A DNA stretch of 64,000 bases from Caprella mutica. Its lineage: Eukaryota > Arthropoda > Malacostraca > Amphipoda > Caprellidae. The position numbers and the translations under genes were made by a program. This document shows, in pieces, positions 25,005 through 36,892 of this stretch. The notes under the pieces were generated by a model. That model did no database searches. It saw nothing but the letters and a program-made list of their open reading frames with translations, and had not been told where the DNA came from. Positions within the stretch are counted from its first letter, which is position 1. Every line of letters begins with the position of its first letter. The stretch lies in contig CANNZV010001442.1 of the NCBI GenBank assembly GCA_947561585.1, forward strand, positions 1 through 64,000. Direction: 5' to 3'.

Positions 25005-25140
25005 GTTCCGTGTTACCGGAAGGTCCCACATTTTCGGTCATATTAAAAAGGTATATAATAAGAGTTAAATAATAATTAATATATACTTTTTTTATGAGAT
25101 CGAAAATGCGAAACAATCCGATAACTCGAAATGTTCCCTA
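25005..25140. mobile_element. Family A MITE, diverged
   Basis: Left arm TTCCGTGTTACCGGAAGGTC then CCACATTTTCGGTCATATTA; right arm GAGATCGAAAATGCGAAACA then ATCCGATAACTCGAAA. The arms pair imperfectly. It is shorter than the copy at 19871 and lacks the central palindrome. Confidence 0.6.
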
Positions 25141-25516
25141 CAACCTAGATAATAGTTATAATATAATTAAAATTTAATATTTAGTTAAATACTTTGATTA
25201 TGGAATAAATTAATTACCTAAAATAATATTATAGTCATCATATTAGATAAAAATCATTAGTTTTGAAATATTATCATTTTAGTAAGACCTGTCGCAGCCA
25301 CACCCCTAGTAAAACTAAATTCACACCACAGTCTGTAAGTCACTGGACACAGTAAGTCATTAGCGACAGTCTGTTAGTCACTAGCCACAGTCTCCTGAGC
25401 TGAGGACCGACACCACCAACCTCTCCCTGTGAGAACTAACGCAATACTGAAAATGTAACGTGTGCTATCCGTGGATTTATAGTGTATTTAATAAATAGGG
25501 GGTGACAATACGCTTT

Positions 25517-25652
25517 TCAAATCATAGATAGGGTCAGTTACGAGTTATCAGTCGATGCCACATTTTCGGTCATATGATAAAAAATATTCAAAAAATTAAA
25601 AAGAAATTATTATATCGTTTCTTTCTTATATGACTGAAAATGTGGATATTAA
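25517..25652. mobile_element. Family A MITE, right end lost
   Basis: The left arm AGGGTCAGTTACGAGTTATC and CCACATTTTCGGTCATATGA is well kept. The right arm is present only as TTATATGACTGAAAATGTGG, then stops. A truncated copy. Confidence 0.6.
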
Positions 25653-25737
25653 AAGCATATTGTAACAAACCTAGAAAAATAGTTAATAGTAGTGGAATGA
25701 TAACTTCTTAGATTGAGGTGCTCATAAATTTAGAATT

Positions 25738-25857
25738 CTAGGCAAGAAGGATTTATTCCTGGTATATTAAGGGAATATTTATTCCTGGTATATTAAGGGA
25801 ATATTTATTCCTAGTATATTTAGAAAATATCCCAGGAACAAATCCTTCTTGCCTGGT
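25738..25857. repeat. Foldback with internal 26-bp repeats
   Basis: Inverted arms (left GGCAAGAAGGATTTATTCCT, right AACAAATCCTTCTTGCCTGG) enclose about three copies of a 26-bp unit containing AAGGGAATATTTATTCCTGG. The whole 120 bases can fold into one hairpin. No family recognised. Confidence 0.75.
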
Positions 25858-26094
25858 CGTGATACTGTACCTATTGATCTAATTCTGTAGGTAAATTATA
25901 ACAAATATGATATAACGTATTTGATAATTCCTTTCAATTCAGGTGCTTATTTCAAATATATGATGTCTAGTTCATAGTCGTAAGAAAAGCCTCATCTCTC
26001 TTCAAGCTCTCAGTCCTGCAGACTATTATTTAATGATATATTGAAACAGAGAAGGAGGGACATCTACAGAAATTGGAGAGTTTAATATTTGGCC

Positions 26095-26738
26095 TCTTGG
26101 AAAATTGGATTTTCGGATATTTAGTTTCTTGGAAAATTGGATTTTCGGATATTTGGTATCTTGGAAAATTGGATTTTCGGATATTTGGTTTCTTGGAAAA
26201 TTGGATTTTCGGATATTTAGTTTCTTGGAAAATTGGATTTTCGGATATTTGGTATCTTGGAAAATTGGATTTTCGGATATTTGGTTTCTTGGAAAATTGG
26301 ATTTTCGGATATTTGGTATCTTGGAAAATTGGATTTTCGGATATTTGGTTTCTTGGAAAATTGGATTTTCGGATATTTAGTTTCTTGGAAAATTGGATTT
26401 TCGGATATTTGGTATCTTGGAAAATTGGATTTTCGGATATTTGGTTTCTTGGAAAATTGGATTTTCGGATATTTGGTATCTTGGAAAATTGGATTTTCGG
26501 ATATTTGGTTTCTCGGAAAATTGGATTTTCGGATATTTAGTTTCTTGGAAAATTGGATTTTCGGATATTTGGTATCTTGGAAAATTGGATTTTCGGATAT
26601 TTGGTATCTTGGAAAATTGGATTTTCGGATATTTGGTATCTTGGAAAATTGGATTTTCGGATATTTGGTATCTTGGAAAATTGGATTTTCGGATATTTGG
26701 TTTCTTGGAAAATTGGATTTTCGGATATTTTGCCTTTT
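26095..26738. repeat. 32-bp minisatellite, about 20 copies
   Basis: Unit TTGGAAAATTGGATTTTCGG then ATATTTGGTATC, with GTTTC and AGTTTC variants. The 32-base unit shifts frame each copy, yet all three frames stay open because three units in succession contain no stop. The several overlapping 60-176-codon frames are the same array read differently. Confidence 0.97.
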
Positions 26739-27055
26739 GGAGAATAAGATTATCGAATATTAGTCTCTCTATAAAAATGGATTTTCGGACATTTATATAG
26801 AACATTGAAGAATTCAATTTTCAAATATTTTGGGTTTTATATAAATGAATTATTTACTATTTGATCATTCAATGGTGGGATTTTCAGATAATTTACCATT
26901 TAAAAAATTTAATTTTCGTATATTTCACTAAACTGAAAATGAGTTCTTCACATTTCTTTTTAAATTGTAATTCAATATAATGTACACTGTGTTATTCATA
27001 TTTAATCCGTTATTACTATTTTTCTATTATTTATTTCTCCTAGCTCCAAACCAAA
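26739..27055. other. AT-rich DNA with decayed array units
   Basis: Scattered remains of the 32-bp unit (GGATTTTCGGACATTTATAT, ATTTTCAGATAATTTA) fade out over about 170 bases, then AT-rich unique sequence. Confidence 0.6.
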
Positions 27056-27056
27056 C

Positions 27057-27531
27057 AAAATATCACCATAGTTTGTATCACCATAGTTTGTATCACCATA
27101 GTTTGTATCACCATAGATTGTATCACCATAGTTTGTATCACCATAGTTTGTATCACCATAGATTGTATCACCATAGTTTGTATCACCATAGTTTGTTTCA
27201 CCATAGTTTGTATCACCATAGTTTGTATCACCATAGTTTGTTTCACCATAGTTTGTATCACCATAGTTTGTATCACCATAGTTTGTTTCACCATAGTTTG
27301 TATCACCATAGTTTGTATCACCATAGTTTGTATCACCATAGATTGTATCACCATAGTTTGTATCACCATAGATTGTATCACCATAGTTTGTATCACCATA
27401 GTTTGTATCACCATAGTTTGTATCACCATAGTTTGTATCACCATAGTTTGTATCACCATAGTTTGTATCACCATAGTTTGTTTCACCATAGTTTGTATCA
27501 CCATAGTTTGTATCACCATAGTTTGTTTCAC
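27057..27531. repeat. 15-bp minisatellite, about 32 copies
   Basis: Unit TATCACCATAGTTTG with TTTCACC and AGATTG variants. Open on both strands because of the 15-base unit (YHHSL on +, MVIQT on -). Confidence 0.97.
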
Positions 27532-29385
27532 TTACAAAGATGTACTAAGGTGGGACAGATGGCTTCCTTTTTTATGTAGTATTATCACAGGTGATTTCTA
27601 CACGTTTTGCCGCATCACTTTTACTTCCTTTGAATTGAACTAACATTTTATATTGCAGAAACAGTATATAGTTCATTATATGTCTCTTCAAATGTATATA
27701 AATGATAGCCAATATTTAAATGTATCTTTTATTTAAAGTTTGTTTCAGTAATTAGTTATCAAGAAAGTAAATAAGTATTAAAGGAAATGTTTTTTTTAAT
27801 TTACTCTTAATTTGTAAATAGATATATTATTTCAAATTACATGTTCAATGATAAAAGATTTAATTCACCTATATAAGTTAAAAACAATTATTATATTCTC
27901 GAAAATGTGGAACTGTCCGATAACTTGGAATTTATATGTATGCATACAATTTTATATATTATATTTATACATATCTATATCTTTATCAAATACCAATTAT
28001 GCCGTATTAGCTCAACCATAAAAATCTAATAGAAAATAAAGATTTCATCAGGAAATAAATTGTCGTGGATAGCATCTAATTATTGCAATTTTAGAAGCTT
28101 TTGCAAGAATATCCTACACGCACTATTATGCAAGGTTATACATTCTGTAACTTAAAAAGAATTCATTTTGATAGTATACAGTGATGTAAAAGAGAATATT
28201 TAATATGCACTTTGAAAACTGTACGAAATAACGCTCTACAGAATTAATATTTGACTAAAAATTAAATGGTTTGGTTGAAGACTGTCATTTTTCGATAGAA
28301 GAATTATTTTTTAGGTTATTTAGATAAAGGAGGAGGTAATGGAATCATCAATGTTTCTTTTTTAACAAATCTGCAACCCTAATTGTATCATGGTCCTGTA
28401 TCCGAGGCAAAGGTATGATGGGACCATAGATTAAATGAACTGAAATGGCCCCTCTATACATTCCCCTCCAATAGTTTGTAAATCATTTACATGTTGAACA
28501 ATGTTAACTGCGTTTCCCTGCACTGCCCCTTTGCATGATTGCTCTAACAGCTGAAGAAAGAAGACTTGATTTCTACCTACCAAGTTTGTGTTCATCAAAT
28601 TCTTTTCTTGGACTGAAGTTACTAGGAATTGTAGAGTAGCTACACTGCTACTGTGATCACAAACTCACCCGAAAAAAAACAATATATAGAACGCTCAATA
28701 GAAGTAAACTTTGTTTTGCTCTATCGTATTTGCTTCTAACAGTGTTTGTTTACCTATTTTTATTTGTTTGTCTATTTTAATTCGATCATATAGTAACTAT
28801 ATATAATAATTAATTTAACTTTTAACAACCATTTTGATTTTTTTTTAATTATATACTTATTCTTGATCGTAAATGTGGAGGAGTTCGATAACTAAGAACT
28901 GACCCTCAATCACTCTACCGTTTCACCTGTTCCTTAGTAATTCCTAACTCACTAACCAATTTACTATAGTATCTCCTAAGCAAATACAATTAATGTGTAT
29001 TGCCACAAATCCAAGCATTCAATCACTATAATGGTTCTGGAGGCTCTCAAATTGTCTTCCTGGACTCGGTTGTTGTTGTTATAGTTGTTACTGTTGTTGT
29101 TTGGAGGGGATGCTCCTTTTGCTTCCCTCGTTAATGTCTTGGAATGTTCACAGCTCGTTGACACCCTCGAGAAATGGAACCACTGGAGTGGAGGAAGTGG
29201 AACCATCAGCTGACGATGTGGACCTGAAACTCATTCTTCTTTAGGCGAAAGAGATAGAAGAATTAGTGGGATGGAAGGGCACTCTGTTTAATGTATTATA
29301 ATAACTGTAATAGTGTACTTTGCTGTTAAAAATAACGGGGTTTTAATGTTATTAATATTGGTGTAACAGAACCCTGAGTGGACAA
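27532..29385. other. Intergenic DNA with two MITE arm relics
   Basis: About 1.85 kb without a supported gene. Single arms of the family A MITE lie at about 27895-27935 (GAAAATGTGGAACTGTCCGA) and 28862-28908 (TAAATGTGGAGGAGTTCGAT). A minus-orientation, degraded Helitron-like 3' hairpin (GTTAAAAATAACGGGG) lies near 29322-29340. Confidence 0.5.
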
Positions 29386-29540
29386 AATGCCTAACGGACA
29401 AAGTGTCTAACGAATAAATTACCTAACGGACAAAATGCCAAACGGACAAAATGACAAACGGACAAAAGGCCTAACGGACAAAAGGCCTAACTGACAAGAT
29501 GCCTAACGGACACAATTCCTAACGGACAAAATGCGTGACG
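29386..29540. repeat. 16-bp minisatellite, about 9 copies
   Basis: Unit CCTAACGGACAAAATG with many substitutions, for example CCAAACGGACAAAATG and CCTAACTGACAAGATG. More diverged than most arrays here, so probably older. Confidence 0.9.
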
Positions 29541-30274
29541 GGCATTTCATAATTATTGTTACTATTATTATTGTTGAATTTAATATTATTTGATTAATTA
29601 TACTTTTTTTGATTTATTTTATAACTTAATTTGATATTTTATAATTTGTCTAGATTATTTTCATAATTTGATTTATTTTATAATTTGTCTAGATTATTTT
29701 CATAATTTGATTTATTTTATAATACGATTTGATTCATTCCATAACTTGACTTGATTAATTTTACAACTTGACTTAATTTATTTTACAATTTAATTTTTAT
29801 TCCATTCATATTTTCACTTCAAAGTTTCCCCATAGTTTAAAAATGAATAACATTACAATAACATTACCGTTGGTACTGACTACTCATTGAAAGCATAAAG
29901 TTGACTATTTTACTTCTTATTAAGTTTGATGGGTTAAAGTTAGAAACAATAGCCTGCATCAGAGGGAATTTAGATTCCTTCTGCCCCCCAAACTTTTCTT
30001 CACTGAATGCTAAAATGGAATGAAGTTATTTTCATTTGAGTTTGAGTGGAAGCAAGTTAAGACTTCTGTGAAATCTTCCATTTTGAAAAGATGTGTGTTT
30101 GTATTTTCCTCCTGGAAATGACTGTACTTTGTGCAGATAATAAATAAGAATGACTTCAAACTGTGAGAAGAATGGAGAGGGAGACTAGCAAGGAATGGCG
30201 TATAGAGAATTCAATCTCCTTAACGGAAATCGAACCTCTGACGACCTCCATTAAGGGGATCACCTACCTTTAGA
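29541..30274. other. AT-rich DNA, no gene seen
   Basis: 29575-29800 consists of degenerate repeats on ATTTTATAATTTGATTT, including an exact local duplication of TAATTTGTCTAGATTATTTT. The rest is unique. Confidence 0.5.
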
Positions 30275-31030
30275 GAAATATATTTTATTAATAATCTGCT
30301 AGTTCTGAAATTTAGTAAACATGTAGAACAAGAGAATAGAAATTGTTTTTGTTTACGCTGAAATTTGGTTAGCTACAGCCAATAGAAAACGAGATTTTAA
30401 TAGAAAACGAATATTTTAAGGATAACTTAAAAGCTTTATATCTCCTATTTTCACGAGACAGAATTCATTTTAATTAAGGATTAAGAAATGTTTCACGATG
30501 CAACTTTGAGATATCTGAAATTGAAAATTTGTTTATTAGAAGTTAATATATAAAAAACGAATTGGAAAACCCTTTTTTTTCTATATCTCAAATTCATCTA
30601 GCTATAATTTATAAATTATTTTTAATTCAGATATTTAAAAAAAATCAAGGTTACACTATAGAACATATCTTTTTCTTTTAAACGAGCCTGGCTACTTATT
30701 TCTACAATAAAAACTGACAGAGACATAAACGTCAATCATTCCAAAATACAAGTTTTCAGGAGAGAACGAAACATCTCAACCATCAGGTCATCTCGCTTTA
30801 GAGTCTAGAATAAGGATGAGTCACTTTGACAAGCGACACAAAGGTCAATGCGGCACAGTTTTCATAATGGAGTAAAGAGGTGGCTGGAGTTCCCCAAATA
30901 ACCCCCAAAATCCACTCCCACACCCCTTCTGGAGTGTAGAGAGATTGATGCGTCCCCCCCCCCCTCTCAATTTTCACTCCCACTGTACGCGCTACAGACA
31001 AGCTCTGACTGTAGTATTTACAGTGTATTC
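30275..31030 (-). repeat. Dispersed repeat, copy 2 of an inverted pair
   Basis: Matches 9537-10250 in reverse complement over its whole length. Shared anchors: TAGTTCTGAAATTTAG at 30299, GCCAATAGAAAACGAGA at 30379, CATCAGGTCATCTCG at 30781 and CTACAGACAAGCTCTGACTG at 30991. It also carries a run of C at 30953-30963. Probably a non-autonomous element of an unrecognised family. Confidence 0.6.
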
Positions 31031-31218
31031 TACGCACCTCTATTTGTGTCTTAGGAAAATATTTATATATAATTTTTTTGTTTTTAGACATTTTTTTAAA
31101 TTTTAGGGAAGTATGATTTCCTGAATAAAATTTTAATTTATTAAAAATAATCATTGTTAAATTTTTATCAAATTGAACCCACTACCATTAATAGTAAATT
31201 TATAGGTATAGTTTATAA

Positions 31219-31670
31219 ACAAATATATTGTACATACAAATATTGATACAATTGAGAACACGTTATTCTTAACGGGCAAGTACACTAGTTACAAATATTG
31301 ATACTATTGAGAACACGTTATTCTTAACGGGCAAGTACACTAGTTACAAAGATTGATACTATTGAGAACACGTTATTCTTAACGGGCAACTACACTAGTT
31401 ACAAATATTGATACTATTGAGAACACGTTATTCTTAACGGACAAGTACACTAGTTACAAATATTGATACTATTGAGAACACGTTATTCTTAACGGGCAAG
31501 TACACTAGTTACAAATATTGATACTATTGAGAACACGTTATTCTTAACAGGCAAGTACACTAGTTACAAATATTGACCCTATCGAGAACACGTTATTCTT
31601 AATGGGCAAGTACACTAGTTACAAATATTGATACTATTAAAAACACTATTCTTAACGGGCAAGTACACTA
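31219..31670. repeat. 55-bp array of Helitron-like 3' ends
   Basis: About eight copies of a 55-bp unit that begins TTACAAATATTGATACTATT and ends ACGTTATTCTTAACGGGCAA, GTACACTAG. Each unit finishes with a short hairpin (CGTTA...TAACG) and CTAG followed by T, the same ending as the Helitrons at 33673-33956 and 62326-62930. The array therefore looks like serial copies of a Helitron 3' terminus. Confidence 0.85.
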
Positions 31671-32849
31671 GTGGGAATATATCATTGTTGAGTTCTGTTC
31701 ATTCTTTACTCTTAATGAAACAATTCAGAATGTAATTAACTAAGGCTATTCATGTATCTGTATATAAACTCATTTGCATAATTAAGTTTGAAGAGGAAAC
31801 CTCTCACATTCATCTACCTATATTAGACTCGTGTGAAAGTGCTTGGGTGCTTTTGAGGCGATATCCGTTAACACGGCACTCAAAGAAGCCCCGGCTTTGG
31901 GGATTAGCTCAACACTCTCATGGGCTTTCGAACATTCGAAACTTGCAACAAACACAATTTAAGTTGATGCATAGCAATTATGGCGTGAATCTCATAATCA
32001 GAAAGTAATTATGTTGGAAATTAGAAAACTGACGTCGATAATTACCTCCGAGTAAGCGTGTTAGGCAAGTTTGAAGCATATTATAATAATCACAAACTAA
32101 TATCCAAATATCAAGTTCCAGTTTAATTGAATCAGAGTGCTTTTAATAATTCTCTATCTAGATATTATTAAATCAGAGCATTCAATTCAGAGGATCTTTT
32201 ATATACTGTAATTGACCTAATTTAAATATTGATAACAGAGTTCTCATTTTGTAAACTTCTAAGGCATCAGTAATATAGAGTCCGTGTAACCAGGGCAAGT
32301 TGATTTAACCCCTCCTACATTTTAACATACGTTAGCATATTACCGATGCAGCGCATATCTCCGACACAGATCATACGTATGTCGACCATGTTGACAATGC
32401 ATAGTAATTCCTGAATTGAATCGACCGGATAATCCTGTCGTAAGGAGTCTTTGTAGTAAAGATTAGCATAAACAGGGCGTGTAATTCCTTCCTATTAAAT
32501 TATATGTGAAGGATAAGCACCATCCTGGATATCCTACCCAAGTCTCTATTACGGCTAACGCCTGCTAGATTCTGTCAAGGCCTCATCATTCACAAGATAA
32601 AATATTGAACATACCGTATGTCATGTGTGAACGATACAAAGTCAGTGAAAATGTTATGGTGGGTACTGGGTACAAAGAAGATCTTCTTTGCCTGCCCCAC
32701 CATAACTAGTCGAAAGTATGTGATTCGTTTATTCTTCAAAATTCAAACCGTTACTCTCAACGAATATATTTTTCATGAGAAAGTGAAGGAAAAACCAATT
32801 GCTTTCACCAACATCAAGGGCTAAAAATATTCCTATATTATATATCGTT
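31671..32849. other. Intergenic DNA, no gene seen
   Basis: Somewhat less AT-rich than its surroundings at 31800-31960 and 32280-32600. I find no tRNA fold, no splice-bounded frame and no known motif. A 68-codon frame at 32618 is unsupported. Confidence 0.45.
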
Positions 32850-33176
32850 TTTCCCTGTTATCAGGCCGGTGTTTGCCTGATATCAGGCAAGTGTTTCCCG
32901 GTTATCAGGCCAATGTTTCCCTGCTATATGGCCAGTGTTTGCCTGATATCAGGCAAGTGTTTCCCTGTTATCAGGCCAGTGTTTGACTGTTTTCAGGCAA
33001 GTGTTTCCCTGTTATCAGGCAAATATTTCCCTGTTATCAGGCAAATATTTCCCTGTTATCAGGCAAATATTTCCCTGCTATCGGGCCAGTATTTCCCTGT
33101 TATCAGGCCAATGTTTCCCTGTTATCAGGCCAATGTTTCCCTGCTATCAGGTCAATGTTTCCCTGCTATCAGGCCG
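32850..33176. repeat. 22-bp minisatellite, about 15 copies
   Basis: Unit CCCTGTTATCAGGCAAATAT then TT, with GGCCAGTG, GGCCAATG and CTGATATCAGG variants. The CCTGATATCAGG variant is a perfect palindrome. Confidence 0.95.
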
Positions 33177-33672
33177 TGTCTTCCAGGCCTCTAAATCACT
33201 CTTATTTGTATGCTGGCGATTAAGTAATCCCTTGAAATGGAGTACAGGGCCAAAGACTAATGCCTTACATTGCTGCTCTTGCTCTCTTTGTTATCGTTGT
33301 TTGGCAAATGAAAAATTAGAATGGTGTAATTTAGGTGTGTAGAGCAGCTCCTTGGGGTCTGTACGTTCACTTTTACCAAAGGTGGTTACAGAAGATTCAG
33401 GGGATAGGCTTATGTATGCAGAACATTTTATCGGTTGAAATACTGAATGGTATGAATGAACGGCTAGTAGAGTGAGGGTGATATCTAACATTTTTAGAAA
33501 TTTACTTTGGCTTATCGGATAATGGATATATCTATTTATCATTTTACTCACAAATGTTAGATAGATTTTTTACCATATTTGATTATCAATTGTGTACGCT
33601 TAACATTAAATAATTTTATAGGTATTGAGAGAAGAATCTAGAGCATAGACTCTATAGTCTATACTCTATCTA
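33177..33672. other. Unique DNA, no gene seen
   Basis: No coding signal; short TCTATC repeats near the right edge. Confidence 0.5.
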
Positions 33673-33956
33673 TCTATACTAATAGTATCCCTCGTGTGTT
33701 TATTTATTTATTTGGTGTCCGCTTTTGCTCGACGTGTATTAAACATGAAGAATGTAACTATGGTACGCACGGGAATATATTGATATGAAATTTACATTCG
33801 TATGTTTTTATTGATTTTTTAATGTATTTTATCTTTGAAAAAAAGTATAAGTTTATGCAGAAAAATAAATTTTTTTTATATTCACTAAAAATCACCTAAT
33901 AACGGGTAATAAATCACTGTTAAATACACGTTATTTTCAACGAGAAAATACACTAG
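33673..33956 (+). mobile_element. Short non-autonomous Helitron
   Basis: Starts TCTATACTAATAGTATC after an A and ends in a hairpin (ACGTTATTTTCAACG) followed by GAGAAAATACACTAG and T. The interior shares TATTTATTTGGTGTCCGCTT and AACGGGTAATAAATCACTGT with the reverse-oriented copy at 62326-62930. About 284 bases with no coding capacity, so it would depend on an autonomous partner elsewhere. Confidence 0.75.
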
Positions 33957-34213
33957 TTATAAATAAACAGAGAAGTCAGAGTAAGTAATGAGTTTGAATT
34001 ATAAAAGAGACAATTGCTATAATGTTTTTTCTCTTAAGTCCCTTGTATTCTGAAAATAATCAGGTGTTAATGAAGGCAGTGTCACATCTTCAACATTAAT
34101 GAAACATCAAAATGGCATCAAATAAATCATGATAATGATGTACAGTTCTTTTCTCTTTCGATTATAAAAATCTACCATTGTGTCGTCTCTCTTTTTTATT
34201 TTATAATTGTGAT

Positions 34214-34506
34214 ACATGAGAAGAGTTGTGCAGTGAAGAGTTGTGCAGTGAAGAGTTGCGCAGTGAAGAGATACGCAGTGAAGAGTTACGCAGTGAAGAA
34301 TTACGCAGTGAAGAGTTACGCAGTGAAGAGTTACGCAGTGAAGAGATACGTAGTGAAGAGTTACGCAGTGAAGAGTTACGCAGTGAAGAGTTAATTACGC
34401 AGTGAAGAGTTACGCAGTGAAGAGTTACGCAGTGAAGAGTTACGCAGTGAAGAGTTAATTACGCAGTGAAGAGATACGCAGTGAAGAGTTACGCAGTGAA
34501 GAGTTG
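34214..34506. repeat. 15-bp minisatellite, about 19 copies
   Basis: Unit GTGAAGAGTTACGCA with TTGTGCA, GATACGCA and TTAATTACGCA variants; the 4-base insert TTAA recurs twice. Confidence 0.96.
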
Positions 34507-34794
34507 CCTTATGATTTTTATTTCAATATTTATTAATTGTGTATCTATTGTAACTTTCAAAACAATAGATTCTATTGCAGTATTAGAATTTCAAATAATA
34601 ATGACTTGTTTATAAATACAGTTACAATAAAAAGTATTGTTTATGTAGTAACAATTGTGCCTATTTAAGGTTTATAAAGTTACTATTGTATTTATTGTAA
34701 CTGTATAAACTATAGTGCCTATTGTTTTCTCTGCTAACCGTTATTTCCATTTGTTTCAAGGTTCAATAGTGACTATTAAATCTGTATAACCAAT

Positions 34795-35325
34795 AGTACT
34801 TATTGTAACTGTATAAACAATAGTGTCTACCTATTGTAACTGTATAAACAATAGTGCCTAGCTATTGTAACTGTATAAACAATAGTCCCTACCTATTGTA
34901 ACTGTATAAACAATAGTGCCTACTTATTGTAACTGTATAAACAATAGTGCCTACTTAATTATTGTAACTGTATAAACAATAGTGTCTACCTATTGTAACT
35001 GTATAAACAATAGTGCCTACTTATTGTAACTGTACAAACTATAGTGCCTACTTATTGTAACTGTATAAACAATAGTGCCTACTTATTTTAACTGTATAAA
35101 CAATAGTGTCTACCTATTGTAACTGTATAAACAATAGTGCCTACTTATTGTAACTGTATAAACAATAGTGTCTAGCTATTGTAACTGTATAAACAATAGT
35201 GTCTACCTATTGTAACTGTATAAACAATAGTGCCTACTTATTGTAACTGTATAAACAATAGTGTCTACCTATTGTAACTGTATAAACAATAGTGCCTACT
35301 TATTGTAACTGTATAAACAATAGTG
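34795..35325. repeat. 31-bp minisatellite, about 17 copies
   Basis: Unit TATTGTAACTGTATAAACAA then TAGTGCCTACT. Each unit has the inverted pair CTATTGT / ACAATAG, so every copy can form a small stem. Diverged relatives reach back to about 34550. Confidence 0.94.
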
Positions 35326-35479
35326 ACTATTGTTTTAACCATTCCATTCATTTGAAGGTTCAATTCCCCCGACGATACACTGTGAAATTTCCTGAGAATT
35401 CACCACTTTCTACCTAATAGAGGCTTACCTTTATTTAACAAAATAAACTGAAACGCTAAGCCTTATGAAGTGTGGCATT

Positions 35480-35898
35480 CGATTACTGTCTCGGGGTGAA
35501 GAGGCTTGGTGAAGAGACTGGGGTGAAGAGGCTGGGGTAATGAGACTGGGGTGAAGAGACTGGGGTGAAGAGGCTGAGGTGTGAAGGCTGGGGTGAAGAG
35601 GCTGTGGTGAAGACACTGGGGTGAAGAGTCTGCAGTGAAGAGACTGCAGTGAAGAGACTGCAGTGAAGAGTCTGGGGTAAAGAGACTGCAGTGAAGAGAC
35701 TGAAGTGAAGAAACTGCAGTGAAGAGACTGCAGTGAAGAGACTGAAGTGATGAGACTGCAGTGAAGAGACTGAAGTGAAGAGAATGCAGTGAAGAGACTG
35801 CAGTGAAGAGAATGCAGTGAAGTGACTGCAGTGAAGAGAATGCAGTGAAGAGAATGCAGTGAAGAGACTGCAGTGAAGAGACTGCAATGAAGAGAATG
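35480..35898. repeat. 14-bp minisatellite, about 29 copies
   Basis: Unit GTGAAGAGACTGCA, changing to GTGAAGAGGCTGGG on the left. It shares the core GCAGTGAAGAG with the 15-bp array 1 kb upstream. With a 14-base unit the frame rotates, yet two minus-strand frames stay open for 150-160 codons, which shows that open length is not evidence of coding here. Confidence 0.95.
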
Positions 35899-35899
35899 G

Positions 35900-36890
35900 G
35901 ATAATATTTGCAATTGAAATGTATTTAATATTCACAGAAATTATTTAAAAAAAAGGATAATTATAACTAATTCACTTTAAGCCTAACGGTAAAATGTTGG
36001 AATAAAAAATAAATTCTTTCGCCAGTGTCAGGCCAAGTGACTTCCAAAGAGACAATGCCTCCTAGATACAACAGAGTGACACGAGGTAACTGAACCTCTC
36101 TTACTTTGCTAAATGTGAAGCCAATAGAATTGATAAATGCAATTTTGTTATTTGATCGTAATAGAATGGTTCTGTAAATAAGCTTCTTAGTCATTGCAGG
36201 AATATTCCTGGAATGTTATTCTCTCACATTACATTGGAATGAGTGGAATGTTCTATTTGTAAATTAACTTGCAATACAATCCTAAGAAATGCTCAAAAGA
36301 AGTGGATAGTTTATTTTTAATTTTAATTTCATCCAAACCTTTTCTTATAAATATTTTATTTAAGGTTTCACTTTTAAAGTTAAGTTTTTAATCTTGGATG
36401 ATATTTCATAGTCCTGTAAATTTAACTAACCTTTCAACAGTTTTTTGATATAATTAGAAAAATCTGAGGAAGGTAGCTGAATCAAAAATTAAATCAAATA
36501 ATTTTCTCATTCTCCGTAGATTTTTACAATCATTTATTTTACATCATTCAATATAATCATCAATTTATTACAATCAATTATCACAATTAATTTTTACAAT
36601 TAATTATTACAATTCATCATTAAAATTATTCATTACAATTATTTATTACAATTAATTATTAATTTCACATTATACAATCCAAGCTTTAAAACAAGCAACT
36701 GTATATTTTTCTCTGCTTATATACAATCTTTAGAAAAACTGACCACATTTTCTTTCTGTCTATTTTTTTCTGTCATACCTTGTTATTTCTTCGCTAAGAT
36801 AATGGGTAAACACCAAGTTGTTGACAAACCCTATTAACGAATATCTCGTATATTTCTCGTACATTTTCTGTATTGGTGGGGTAAATGCCA
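35900..36890. other. AT-rich DNA, no gene seen
   Basis: Degenerate ATTACAATTAATT-like repeats at 36530-36670. A 75-codon minus-strand frame at 35967-36194 has no recognised motif. Confidence 0.5.
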
Positions 36891-36892
36891 AG

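Noticed and set aside
31800..31960. A possible tRNA or small RNA gene
   Set aside because: I could not fold a cloverleaf or find A and B box motifs in proper spacing.
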